Part shown: one piece after another, positions 17,284 to 25,746 of the stretch | How the letters are laid out: the number at the start of each line of letters is the position of its first letter | Numbering within the stretch: the stretch's first letter is position 1 | Assembly: GCA_045656705.1 (NCBI GenBank) | Contig: JAZORR010000043.1 | Coordinates: 1 to 64,000, forward strand | From: RGIG4576 sp045656705 | Lineage (GTDB): Bacteria; Bacteroidota; Bacteroidia; Bacteroidales; Muribaculaceae | DNA: 64,000 bases | Direction of reading: 5' to 3' | The notes under the pieces: generated by a model | Seen by the model: the letters and a program-made list of their open reading frames with translations, nothing else | Database searches by the model: none | Told to the model about the DNA's origin: nothing | Made by a program: the position numbers and the translations under genes

Positions 17284-17874
17284 TTAAAATTTCTTGATAC
17301 CAAAAGTGTAACCCACTGATAAGAAGGCATGACTATTGGCTTTGTTTTGCCACTTATATCCCAAGTAAAACCTAACGTGACTACGCACCTTCACGCCAAT
17401 GCGAGGCATAAACACGAATGATTGACAATCTGTATCCAATTCTTCAAGAGGATTTGGTGTTAAATTGCCACCAAGATTGGCATACATCCAGCCTACACCA
17501 ATTCCTGCCGAAAGTTCTACGAAACGACTTGTTCGATAATTATAGGTGGCTGTAGCCATTGCATTGAAAGATGAGAAACCATAATAGTATAGGAATGTAT
17601 AACCTCCTTCATATTCTTTCGAACAACGTCGAACAATATTTGACATACTTGTATGTATCCCTATTTCATATTTCTTGTTTAGACGATATGAAGCATCAAG
17701 TGCAATTCCATTTCCAGGAAGATTTCTATCGTATCCTATTACATTATTACCTCCGAAATTACTCGAAATACTTGGTGTGATATTCCAACGATAATCTGCT
17801 GGCTCAAATGCATAGGTTTTACTTGTGCATAGCAACGCTACAATTACAAAAAATGCTTTAAATAATGTTTTCAT
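17284..17874 (-). CDS. Outer-membrane beta-barrel protein, function unknown
   Basis: A 196-residue exported protein with a signal peptide (MKTLFKAFFVIVALLCTSKTYA, cleavage after TYA). The rest alternates polar and hydrophobic residues with many aromatic girdle-like positions and ends in VGYTFGIKKF, typical of small eight-stranded porin-like barrels. NNVIGYDRNLPGNGIALDASYRLNKKYEIGI and VELSAGIGVGWMYANLGG read as hairpin strands. The start at ATG 17874 is preferred to the TTG two codons upstream. It belongs to an AT-rich accessory block with the small secreted protein and the TPR regulator, all on the minus strand. No specific function can be assigned. Confidence 0.75.
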   Translation of the reverse strand: MKTLFKAFFVIVALLCTSKTYAFEPADYRWNITPSISSNFGGNNVIGYDRNLPGNGIALDASYRLNKKYEIGIHTSMSNIVRRCSKEYEGGYTFLYYYGFSSFNAMATATYNYRTSRFVELSAGIGVGWMYANLGGNLTPNPLEELDTDCQSFVFMPRIGVKVRSHVRFYLGYKWQNKANSHAFLSVGYTFGIKKF

Positions 17875-17993
17875 AACCAATCCGTTTTGAGTTAAACATA
17901 AAGTAAAGTTATATGATAAATGAATATAAGAGGATAGTTAAATATCCGAATTTAGAATATATTAACTAAATCCTCTTATATTATATAGATTTG

Positions 17994-18260
17994 TTATCGT
18001 TTTATAAGTTTTACGCCCCCCCAAGTGCCACTACTATGACAAGCTGCTCCATTATATAAGGTAACAGTGACACCCCACGATGCCATAGCCGTTTCGATGT
18101 TAATCACTCCGTCTTCAATTGACGCACTTGGAACCAAGATTAGTTCCTTGTTGTGTTTTTTCTCTCCATTCTTTTCAGGAATGGGTTCAATTGGAATTTT
18201 GTCTGCAAAAACAGGCAAACAAATAAACCATGTTAAACATAAACTGAAATACTTTCTCAT
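17994..18260 (-). CDS. Small secreted protein, DUF3244-like
   Basis: An 88-residue protein with a clear signal peptide (about 1-19, cleavage after VFA). The mature part of about 69 residues starts DKIPIEPIPEKNG. Its last half (INIETAMASWGVTVTLYNG) resembles the beta-strand pattern of DUF3244-type small secreted proteins of Bacteroides, but it is shorter at the C-terminus. A run of seven G residues (plus-strand C at 18016-18022) lies eight codons before the stop. One base more would extend the protein by about 12 residues; one base less would end it at once. It sits between the beta-barrel gene and the TPR regulator. A -7 box TAACTTTG (18290-18297, minus) lies 30 bp upstream. Confidence 0.6.
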   Translation of the reverse strand: MRKYFSLCLTWFICLPVFADKIPIEPIPEKNGEKKHNKELILVPSASIEDGVINIETAMASWGVTVTLYNGAACHSSGTWGGVKLIKR

Positions 18261-18289
18261 ATCTTTATAAATTTAATAATATGTGAAAG

Positions 18290-18297
18290 CAAAGTTA
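18290..18297 (-). promoter_or_regulatory. Promoter -7 box for the small secreted protein gene
   Basis: Minus-strand TAACTTTG, 30 bp before the start codon. It suggests the gene is expressed separately from the TPR regulator upstream. Confidence 0.5.
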
Positions 18298-18360
18298 CTA
18301 TGTTAAGTAACAAATCTCATACTATCTTTACTGACAAAAAAATGACAATATATAACTTCC

Positions 18361-20136
18361 TTATAATGAAATAATAAACTTATCAAGTTCAACAGCTTTT
18401 CCATCTACACCAAATAATTTTCGATACATACGCCCCCTAATTTTGTGAATATTTGAATTTTCATAATTCATTAAGAAAGCCATTCCTTTTATTGTAATTC
18501 TACATTTCACGAGCATCGCTACTCTATATTCTTCTTCACGTAGTTGACTATTCAGAATTAATATTCTATTCTTAAAATTAGGGTATAAATTATTTATTAA
18601 TGTATCTAATTCAATCCAGTCCTCCTTAGATAGTTTAACGCTATCATCAGATATTGCTGACATTAATTTACAATAAACATTTGAACAAAGTAGCTCTTTA
18701 GGTAATATTTTTTGTTTTAAATTGACATTCTTAATTCTTTCACGAACCAAAGTTCGAATATTATCACTTATATCTATAATAGTTTCTGTATTATCAAAAA
18801 GCCCCGTTTTTAGTACAAAATTTTCATTTTCAAGTAATTTTATTGTTTGATATTGTTGCTTCAATTCCGTTTTTGTTCGTTCGGATGCTAACAATAATTC
18901 ATCATAATCAGTTAGCAACTCATCATTTTTATTTTGCAACAATATATTATTAGAAAATAAAATTACATTTTGTCTCTTTACATTTTTATATATAATTACT
19001 ATTATTAATAAGGTTAACAACAATCCAGATACTACAATACACGATATAATAAGATTTTTGCTTTTTTGTTTTTCTAATTGCACATTTTTCTTTTCTCTCT
19101 GAGAATAATTATAAAATGAATTCTGATGTATAACAGCTTCTCTTGAAGAATTTATATTTATTGAATCCAATATATCATTATATTTATCTGTGTAATAATA
19201 TAATTTTTTCACATCATTGTGATATTTTGCAATTTCTTTTAACGCATTATAAGCAAATTCTTTACCATTAAGTGACGAGGTTTGAAGTAATTCAAATGAT
19301 ATAATTTCAGCTTTTTTATAATCTTTCAATATTAATAAAATATTTAACATTGTCATTCGTATATAGTTAGACATATATGACTTTGACAACATCGGTTCTA
19401 CTATTTTGTACTCCTTAATAGCATGCTCATATTTCTTTTGATGTATCAAAAAAGCTATTAATGCAATTCTTGACTCAATTTCTTCGATTCCTTTTGGGAA
19501 TAATATACGAGCTAAATCTATAGACTTTTGATAACATATTATCGAACTATCAGCAATAGAAAGATACCTATATGCATATGCCAAATCACTATAATCGTAC
19601 ATCAATCCGATTGAATCACCACATTGCAATTGGAGGGCTATTGCTTCTTGGAATTTTGGTTTGGCTTGGTCGAACATATACAATTCAAGGAAGATTTGCC
19701 CCATTTGGCTTGCTATTTTTCCTTTGCGATAGAGGTGGTCAGGCGATTGAAGCACATCGAGCGCCTTTTGATAATAATCAAGTGCTTGGGGTGCATCGCC
19801 TTGCTCGCGACACACTCGCCCTCCATAATAATATGCTTCGCCAAGGATACTTTCATCTTCAAATCGCTCAAAATATGCTATAACGTCGCCGATGGTGGTA
19901 TCTTGGGAGATATCGTAATCGGCCTTATCGAGAGCTTTAATGCTCATCAGACGATAATAATGGCAATTGAATTCGCTGAGTGAATCGCTATTAATGGCAC
20001 GAAGTATGGTGATAGCACTGTCTGCTCTGCCGTTATCGGCAAGCTCACTCACACAAGCAAGGCGACTATCCACAGTGTGATTGCAAGCTGTGGACAGCAA
20101 CATTAGGCTTAATAATATACCAACAAGGTGTTTCAT
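18361..20136 (-). CDS. TPR membrane regulator with C-terminal HTH-like domain
   Basis: A 591-residue protein of a kind common in Bacteroidales: an exported N-terminus with a lipobox-like STAC (about residue 18), an extracytoplasmic TPR array (about 60-320; GEAYYYGGRVCREQGDAPQALDYYQKAL is one repeat), one membrane helix (about 365-387, NLIISCIVVSGLLLTLLII), a coiled coil (about 395-445), and a cytoplasmic end that resembles a LuxR-type HTH (LREEEYRVAMLVKCRITIKGMAFLM...KIRGRMYRKLFG). It probably senses something outside and acts on DNA or a partner. Base composition changes inside the gene near 19560-19620: the first 175 codons look like the neighbourhood, while the rest is much more AT-rich, which suggests a mosaic. 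The start is ATG 20136. Confidence 0.75.
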   Translation of the reverse strand: MKHLVGILLSLMLLSTACNHTVDSRLACVSELADNGRADSAITILRAINSDSLSEFNCHYYRLMSIKALDKADYDISQDTTIGDVIAYFERFEDESILGEAYYYGGRVCREQGDAPQALDYYQKALDVLQSPDHLYRKGKIASQMGQIFLELYMFDQAKPKFQEAIALQLQCGDSIGLMYDYSDLAYAYRYLSIADSSIICYQKSIDLARILFPKGIEEIESRIALIAFLIHQKKYEHAIKEYKIVEPMLSKSYMSNYIRMTMLNILLILKDYKKAEIISFELLQTSSLNGKEFAYNALKEIAKYHNDVKKLYYYTDKYNDILDSININSSREAVIHQNSFYNYSQREKKNVQLEKQKSKNLIISCIVVSGLLLTLLIIVIIYKNVKRQNVILFSNNILLQNKNDELLTDYDELLLASERTKTELKQQYQTIKLLENENFVLKTGLFDNTETIIDISDNIRTLVRERIKNVNLKQKILPKELLCSNVYCKLMSAISDDSVKLSKEDWIELDTLINNLYPNFKNRILILNSQLREEEYRVAMLVKCRITIKGMAFLMNYENSNIHKIRGRMYRKLFGVDGKAVELDKFIISL

Positions 20137-20230
20137 AGTCACAAATGTACAAATTTTGTTTGAGATAGGAAAGAGTGTGAGAGGAAAGATAGAACAATCA
20201 GTGTGGAGAGAGGAATTAGGAGTGAGGAGT

Positions 20231-20273
20231 AAGGTCGAAGACTATGGTGATTATGCGTTTTAGACAGAAGAAC
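20231..20273 (-). repeat. Interspersed repeat module A, copy 2
   Basis: On the minus strand this matches the module at 1051-1092 over about 41 bp with some five differences, and is again followed downstream by an ACTCCTCACT-like tract. It lies in the 245-bp gap between ssb and the TPR regulator. Confidence 0.65.
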
Positions 20274-20341
20274 ATTCTTTGTCGCGAACGCACGAGCCGT
20301 GCATTCAGTGAGGAATTAGGAGTTAGGAGTGGAAAGTGAAG

Positions 20342-20366
20342 AGGGACACACGATGCGTGTATCCCT
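20342..20366 (-). terminator. Repeat hairpin (module D) after ssb
   Basis: Ten-base arms GGGATACACG/CGTGTGTCCC with one G-U pair, 23 bp past the ssb stop; the second copy is at 17204-17228. No long U-tract follows, so the terminator role is inferred from the stem and position. Confidence 0.5.
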
Positions 20367-20388
20367 TAAGCAGACGATTTATCAATTT

Positions 20389-20730
20389 TTAGTCCTTTTT
20401 CGTTCCGAGGAAGTCGAAGGTGTCGACATATATTTCGGTGACATAACGCTTGATTTGGTTGTTATCTTCCCACACACGAGTGCGTAGTTTTCCCTCGATA
20501 TACAGATGACTGCCCTTGCGAATGTATTTTTCTGCCAATTCAGCATTTTTACCCCACATCACAATGTTGTGCCACTCGGTTTTTTCTGGTATCTGAGTGC
20601 CTGCGGCATTTGTGTAGGCACGCTCGGTGGTAGCAAGCGAGAATGTAGCAAGCACTTGATTAGTTCCTGGATATCGCACATCTGGGTCCTTGCCCACATG
20701 GCCTATAAGTATGACTTTATTTACTGACAT
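20389..20730 (-). CDS. ssb: Single-stranded DNA-binding protein
   Basis: OB-fold SSB of 113 residues, beginning MSVNKVILIGHVGKDPDVRY, with TEWHNIVMWGKNAELAEKYIRKGSHLYIEGKL and the YVTEIYVD strand. It covers ssDNA in replication and repair. The protein stops at DFLGTKKD, immediately after the OB fold: there is no linker and no acidic DDDIPF-type tip, which in other SSBs recruits partner proteins. It may be an accessory paralogue whose main copy is elsewhere. It lies downstream of proC on the same strand with a 15-bp gap, so it may be read through from the arginine operon. Confidence 0.9.
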   Translation of the reverse strand: MSVNKVILIGHVGKDPDVRYPGTNQVLATFSLATTERAYTNAAGTQIPEKTEWHNIVMWGKNAELAEKYIRKGSHLYIEGKLRTRVWEDNNQIKRYVTEIYVDTFDFLGTKKD

Positions 20731-20745
20731 ATGTATAGTTAAAAG

Positions 20746-21540
20746 TTAATTTGTAACAGATTTTTTTAATCCTTCAATTACAGCATGCGTGAAGCCGTTA
20801 GCCTCCATAGCGTTAAGACCTTTGATGGTGATACCTCCAGGTGTAGTGACTTTGTCAATTTCCACTTCGGGATGATTGCCAGTGGATTCGAGTAATGCCA
20901 CAGCACCTTTGAGGGTTTGAAGCACTATATTTTTGGCATCATTTGGATACATACCCATTTCCACGCCACCTTCCATAGCAGCGCGCACATAACGCATAGC
21001 ATAAGCAATACCACAGGAAGCAAGAGCCATACCTGCTCCCATGAGGCGTTCTTCAATAACCATAGTAGTCCCAAGACAAGCGAAGAGGTCTTCTACCAAT
21101 TCTACTTGATTGGCAGATGTGTTTCGAGCACATAGGAATGTCATACTCTCATGCACACTTGCAGCAGTGTTTGGCATAGCACACATCACCGCCGGAGCAT
21201 TGCAATATGGCTTGGCAAGCGACTCAAGATGTTCGGTAGTGGCACCAGCCACGACAGTGACAATTACCTGACGCTCATAATCAATCTTAGGCAACAATGG
21301 AATGAGCACTAAGTCGAGCAACCAAGGCTTTACCACCACAATCACCACATCGGTATCGGTAATAGCCGCCTCATTGTGAAGCGACACATTTATATCGTTG
21401 TCGTATGCCTTTATGGCATCAAGTTCGTGCTGTACAGGGCAACACACTGTGATATCGCACGAATGTATGGTATCACTCGCAGCAAGTCCACGAGCAATAG
21501 CACCACCCATATTTCCTGCACCAATTATTCCTACTTTCAT
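20746..21540 (-). CDS. proC: Pyrroline-5-carboxylate reductase
   Basis: Last enzyme of proline synthesis: NAD(P)H-dependent reduction of 1-pyrroline-5-carboxylate. The Rossmann motif is GIIGAGNMGGAIARGLAAS at the N-terminus; the signature near the C-terminus is VTTPGGITIKGLNAME. Length 264 is normal. The ATG overlaps the argD stop in a TAATG arrangement, so the gene is translationally coupled to the arginine genes. Its place in the arginine operon is the known order for Bacteroides and links the two glutamate-derived pathways. Confidence 0.93.
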   Translation of the reverse strand: MKVGIIGAGNMGGAIARGLAASDTIHSCDITVCCPVQHELDAIKAYDNDINVSLHNEAAITDTDVVIVVVKPWLLDLVLIPLLPKIDYERQVIVTVVAGATTEHLESLAKPYCNAPAVMCAMPNTAASVHESMTFLCARNTSANQVELVEDLFACLGTTMVIEERLMGAGMALASCGIAYAMRYVRAAMEGGVEMGMYPNDAKNIVLQTLKGAVALLESTGNHPEVEIDKVTTPGGITIKGLNAMEANGFTHAVIEGLKKSVTN

Positions 21541-22661
21541 TATAGTACGGCTTTAAATCTCTTAATAAATTCATCGGCATCGGCCTTTGTAAGCACCAAT
21601 GGAGGAAGCAGACGGAGCACATTTGTGCCCGACGCACCTGTGAACACTTTTTGCTCGAAAAGGAGTTTGCGACGAAGTTCCTTTACTGGCTCTGCAAATT
21701 CTATGCCAATCATAAGTCCTCGACCACGCACTTCCTTGATTTGAGGGAGGGTGCGGAGTTGCTTCATTAGATATTCACCCACCTCACGCGAGTTTTCGAC
21801 AAGATTTTCGGCTTCAAAGATGTCAAGCACTGCAATACCTGCAGCACAAGCCAAATGGTTACCTCCGAAAGTGGTGCCAAGCATACCATAAGATGGCTCT
21901 ATCTTTGGAGAAATAAGCATTCCACCAAGTGGGAAACCGTTACCAATACCCTTGGCCATAGTGATGATATCGGGGCGAATGCCTGCATATTGGTGAGCAA
22001 AGAACTTACCAGAGCGACCATATCCACTTTGTATCTCATCGAGAATAAGCACAGTCTCAGCTTCATCGCACGCCTTGCGAAGATCTTGAAGGAAAATGTC
22101 GTGAGGGATTTGCACACCACCTACACCTTGAATACCTTCGATAATCACTGCACATACATCGCCTTTAACAAGTTCTGCCTTAACGGCATCAATATCGTTG
22201 AAAGGCACAAAAGTGATGTGGCCACTCTCGTTGACAGGAGCCACAATCTTAGGATTATCAGTAGCCTCAACAGCAAGCGAAGTGCGACCGTGAAATGCTT
22301 TCTTAAACGATAGCACACGATTCTTTCCTGTGTGGAAGGATGCAAGTTTCAGCGCATTCTCGTTGGCTTCAGCACCAGAATTCACGAGAAACAGTTGATA
22401 ATCGTCGTAACCAGAGGCCTTACCAAGTTTATCGGCAAGTGTTTTTTGCAAATTATTGATTACAGAATTAGAATAAAACACAAGGTTTTCGGCTTGCTTG
22501 GTCAACGCCTCCACATAGTGAGGATGCGAATGGCCCACCGAAATCACGGCGTGACCACCATAGAGGTCGAGATATTCATTACCTTCGGCATCGTAGGTGT
22601 GAACACCTTTGCCCTTTACTATCTCTATATCAAATAATGGATATACATCAAAAAGTTTCAT
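21540..22661 (-). CDS. argD: Acetylornithine (or succinylornithine) aminotransferase
   Basis: PLP-dependent class III aminotransferase that converts N-acyl-glutamate semialdehyde to N-acyl-ornithine. It has NSGAEANENALKLA, the SFKKAFHGRT region, VILDEIQSGYGRSGKFFAHQ and the PLP lysine in TMAKGIGNGFPLGG. Length 373 is slightly short but complete. Bacteroidetes are known to use N-succinyl intermediates, so the acyl group here may be succinyl; the sequence alone does not say. The gene lies 84 bp downstream of argC, with a hairpin in the gap, and overlaps proC by one base. Confidence 0.93.
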   Translation of the reverse strand: MKLFDVYPLFDIEIVKGKGVHTYDAEGNEYLDLYGGHAVISVGHSHPHYVEALTKQAENLVFYSNSVINNLQKTLADKLGKASGYDDYQLFLVNSGAEANENALKLASFHTGKNRVLSFKKAFHGRTSLAVEATDNPKIVAPVNESGHITFVPFNDIDAVKAELVKGDVCAVIIEGIQGVGGVQIPHDIFLQDLRKACDEAETVLILDEIQSGYGRSGKFFAHQYAGIRPDIITMAKGIGNGFPLGGMLISPKIEPSYGMLGTTFGGNHLACAAGIAVLDIFEAENLVENSREVGEYLMKQLRTLPQIKEVRGRGLMIGIEFAEPVKELRRKLLFEQKVFTGASGTNVLRLLPPLVLTKADADEFIKRFKAVL

Positions 22662-22693
22662 TACAATTTAGTTTTTCTTTGGTTTAAAAACAA

Positions 22694-22714
22694 AGACGGA
22701 GCATCGCCCCGTCT
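22694..22714 (-). terminator. Hairpin with U-tract inside the arginine operon (argC-argD gap)
   Basis: On the minus strand the stem AGACGG...CCGTCT is followed by TTGTTTTT. It looks like a weak intrinsic terminator and sits between two co-oriented operon genes, so it could reduce expression of argD and proC relative to argC. Confidence 0.5.
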
Positions 22715-22745
22715 ATATATTCTCAAGAGGCTAATCCTCTACTCC

Positions 22746-23720
22746 TTAAAATGCCGATGGTTTAAGTCGCAAACCAGTGCATTCGTGCAATCCAAACATT
22801 AGATTCATATTATGCACAGCTTGACCAGAAGCACCTTTGAGTAAGTTATCGATGACACTCACCACAAGCAATTTTCCATCTTCCTTGATTAAGTGAATAA
22901 GACACTTATTAGTGTTTACCACATCTTTCAAGTCGGGCATTTTATCCACCACGAAGGTGAAATTATGGTCGGAATAGTAATCTTCATAAAGTTTGCGTAT
23001 TTCGCTCAACTCGATTGGGCAATCGAGATATGCAGTGACGAAAATACCACGAGCAAAGCATCCACGCACTGGGATAAAATTGATATCGGCCTTGAAGCTA
23101 TTTTGCAAAATCGACAACGATTGGCGAATCTCAGCCAAATGCTGATGCTTAAAAGGTTTATAGATGCTCACATTGTCGTTACGCCAAGAGAAATGCGATG
23201 TGGCACTTGGCTTCACACCAGCACCTGTGCTACCTGTGATAGCATTCACATGTATATCGCTATTCAAAAGCAGATTTTTAGCCAAAGGAAGCAAAGCCAA
23301 TTGGATAGCAGTGGCGAAACATCCCGGATTGGCCACATGTATAGCACCCTCCTTCACAATGCGACGTCGATTCAGCTCTGGCAAACCATAGTAGAAATCG
23401 TGTTCGCCATCGATGATGCGATAATCTTGCGAAAGGTCGATAATACGCAAATCGGCAGGCATAGCATTTTCTTCCATAAATCTGCGACTTTCACCATGAG
23501 GAGTACAAAAGAACACCACATTGATTTCGTCCCAAGGAGTTTCGGAAGTGAAACGCATATCCAATTCGCCGAGCAAACCTTGATGCACATCGGTAATCAA
23601 ATTGCCAGCGTTGCTGCTACTATTCACCCACTTTAGTTCCACATCGGGGTGATTGATGAGCAATCTAATGAGTTCGCCTGCAGTGTATCCTGCTCCGCCT
23701 ATAATCCCAGCTTTTATCAT
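22746..23720 (-). CDS. argC: N-acyl-gamma-glutamyl-phosphate reductase
   Basis: NADPH-dependent reductase forming N-acyl-glutamate semialdehyde. It begins MIKAGIIGGAGYTAGELIRLL, and the catalytic cysteine is in HVANPGCFATAIQLALLPL. GASGQAVHNMNLMFG near the end is the C-terminal family signature. Length 324 matches the short ArgC type. Its ATG overlaps the argG stop in TAATG, so translation is coupled. Confidence 0.94.
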   Translation of the reverse strand: MIKAGIIGGAGYTAGELIRLLINHPDVELKWVNSSSNAGNLITDVHQGLLGELDMRFTSETPWDEINVVFFCTPHGESRRFMEENAMPADLRIIDLSQDYRIIDGEHDFYYGLPELNRRRIVKEGAIHVANPGCFATAIQLALLPLAKNLLLNSDIHVNAITGSTGAGVKPSATSHFSWRNDNVSIYKPFKHQHLAEIRQSLSILQNSFKADINFIPVRGCFARGIFVTAYLDCPIELSEIRKLYEDYYSDHNFTFVVDKMPDLKDVVNTNKCLIHLIKEDGKLLVVSVIDNLLKGASGQAVHNMNLMFGLHECTGLRLKPSAF

Positions 23721-24931
23721 TATTCTTCAGTTTTACCGTTACGTTTTTGAATATTGTGGAAAATCTTCATTTGGTTACCAAGAATGCGCGTAAAGCCCTT
23801 CACATCGTCGGCAGTCCAACCCTTACTCAATTCGCCATATTCACCAAAGTCGCTCTTCATCAAGTCGAATGGACTTTCCACACCCACAAGCACATAGTGA
23901 TAAGGCTTTAAGTCAACAATGACACGACCTGTTACATTGTCTTGTGAAGATTCGAGGAACGCCTCGATGTCGCGCATCACGGGTTCGAGATATTGAGCTT
24001 CGTGAAGGAACATACCATACCAAGTAGCGATTTGGTCTTTCCAATATTGTTGCCACTTAGTGAGAGTATGCTTTTCGAGCATCTTGTGAGCAGCAATGAT
24101 GAGCATAGGAGCACCAGCCTCAAAACCTACACGTCCCTTGATACCGATAATGGTGTCGCCGATGTGCATATCGCGTCCGAGAGCATAAGGAGCTACCACT
24201 TCTTCAAGATATTGGATAGCCGCCACCTTATCGCCGAATTTAAGGCCATTGATACCTGCGATTTCACCTTGTTCGAAATCGATAGTGATGCGACTCTCTT
24301 CGGTAGCAGTCATTTGAGTAGGATATGCCTCTTCTGGTAGAGTTTCATTGCTCTTCAATGTTTCTTTACCACCGATACTTGTACCCCACAAACCCTTATT
24401 GATACTATATTCAAGTTTAGTGAAATCGGCTACATATCCGTGTTCCTTCAAGTAATTGATTTCATACTCACGAGTAAGATTCTTATCGCGAGTAGGAGTG
24501 ATAATTTCAATCTCAGGTGCAAGAATTTGGAAGGTAAGGTCGAAACGAATTTGGTCGTTACCAGCACTTGTGCTACCATGTGCCACATATTTTGCACCTA
24601 CACTCTTAGCATAGTTGATGATGGCAAGAGCTTGGAAAATACGCTCAGAACTTACCGAAATAGGATAAGTGCCATTACGCAACACATTACCAAACACCAT
24701 ATAGCGAATACTCTTTTCGTAGTATTCTTGAGTAATATCGAGAGTGGCGTGCTGCACAGCTCCAAGAGCCAGCGCACGCTCTTCAATTGCTTTCAATTCC
24801 TGTGCATTGAAGCCACCTGTATTAGCAATGGCAGTATACACTTCATATCCACATTCTTCGCTTAGGTATTTCACACAGTATGAGGTATCAAGACCACCAC
24901 TAAATGCCAATACCACTTTTTTATTTTCCAT
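23720..24931 (-). CDS. argG: Argininosuccinate synthase
   Basis: Joins citrulline and aspartate with ATP to form argininosuccinate. The P-loop is AFSGGLDTSYC at the N-terminus; AHGSTSAGNDQIRFDL and the SINKGLWGTSIGG region are the substrate-binding signatures. Length 403 is normal. It is the third gene of the arginine operon, 167 bp after the GNAT gene, with a hairpin close upstream of the start codon. Confidence 0.95.
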   Translation of the reverse strand: MENKKVVLAFSGGLDTSYCVKYLSEECGYEVYTAIANTGGFNAQELKAIEERALALGAVQHATLDITQEYYEKSIRYMVFGNVLRNGTYPISVSSERIFQALAIINYAKSVGAKYVAHGSTSAGNDQIRFDLTFQILAPEIEIITPTRDKNLTREYEINYLKEHGYVADFTKLEYSINKGLWGTSIGGKETLKSNETLPEEAYPTQMTATEESRITIDFEQGEIAGINGLKFGDKVAAIQYLEEVVAPYALGRDMHIGDTIIGIKGRVGFEAGAPMLIIAAHKMLEKHTLTKWQQYWKDQIATWYGMFLHEAQYLEPVMRDIEAFLESSQDNVTGRVIVDLKPYHYVLVGVESPFDLMKSDFGEYGELSKGWTADDVKGFTRILGNQMKIFHNIQKRNGKTEE

Positions 24932-24951
24932 ATTTTTAAATTATATATTAA

Positions 24952-24983
24952 TTTTCGGGGAATCGATAAAAAATCCCCGAAAA
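24952..24983 (-). promoter_or_regulatory. Hairpin in the argG leader
   Basis: A perfect 10-bp stem TTTTCGGGGA/TCCCCGAAAA lies 20 bp upstream of the argG start. On the minus strand no U-tract follows, so it is more likely an mRNA processing or stability element, or part of a regulatory leader, than a terminator. Confidence 0.45.
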
Positions 24984-25098
24984 GGTTAAACATTAGTTAT
25001 TGGGAATAAGTCGTTTATAATGATTTTTGATTGCTAAAAATCGTTACAAAGTATTTACTTAGACTTTCCCGATTGTAAAAAGTTTAAATTTCAGTAGA

Positions 25099-25647
25099 TT
25101 ATTTATGCTCTTCTGGATCGTAGAGTAGACCAGTGCAAAGGCACATTCGTCGGCCATTACGTTGCAAAATATCAAAATTTACACAACTTTCACATCCTCT
25201 CCAAAACGCCTCATCATCGGTGAGCATAGGGAATGTAGCCGGACGGAAACCCAATTCGCTATTAATTTTCATTACCGCCTCTCCAGTGGTCAAGCTGAAA
25301 ATCTTTGCCTCTGGAAACATTTCACGCGATAAATCAAAAATTCGTCGTTTAATACGCTTAGCTAATCCTAAATTTCTAAAATCAGGATTTACAATCAAAC
25401 CAGAGTTTGCCACAAACTTCTTGTTACTCCAGCACTCGATGTAACTGAAACCAGCAAACTCGCCATGATAAAGAGCCAAGACAGCCTTGCCCTCAATCAT
25501 TTTTTGCCTAACATATTCAGGTGATCGCTTAGCAATCCCTGTGCCACGCACCTTAGCCGCACGATTGATAGTGTCGAGTACTTCATCGACATACTTGACA
25601 TGTTCCGCACTGGCAACAACGATTTCGATTTCTTCTGAATTAATCAT
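25099..25647 (-). CDS. GNAT acetyltransferase of the arginine operon, probable N-acylglutamate synthase
   Basis: A 182-residue GNAT protein; the acyl-CoA binding segment is VNPDFRNLGLAKRIKRRIFD. The C-terminal part has a distinctive cysteine set, WRGCESCVNF and RRMCLCTGLLYDP. Its place between argR and argG suggests the first step of arginine synthesis, acylation of glutamate. From memory, the gene at this position in B. thetaiotaomicron was linked by mutant fitness data to that step (acetyl or succinyl); I could not check this. The start at ATG 25647 (MINSEEIE) is preferred to the TTG six codons upstream. Confidence 0.75.
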   Translation of the reverse strand: MINSEEIEIVVASAEHVKYVDEVLDTINRAAKVRGTGIAKRSPEYVRQKMIEGKAVLALYHGEFAGFSYIECWSNKKFVANSGLIVNPDFRNLGLAKRIKRRIFDLSREMFPEAKIFSLTTGEAVMKINSELGFRPATFPMLTDDEAFWRGCESCVNFDILQRNGRRMCLCTGLLYDPEEHK

Positions 25648-25696
25648 TTTTTTACTGTACAACAAACATTTATCCTATATATAGATAAACTCTCAA

Positions 25697-25726
25697 AGAT
25701 GCTCCCACCTCCGAGAGCATCTTTAT
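25697..25726 (-). terminator. Hairpin between argR and the GNAT gene
   Basis: The stem AAAGATGCTC/GAGCATCTTT has 10 pairs and a 10-base loop. Only a short T-run follows on the minus strand, so termination would be partial; this could separate argR expression from the enzyme genes. Confidence 0.55.
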
Positions 25727-25746
25727 ATATTTACTGTTATAAAATA

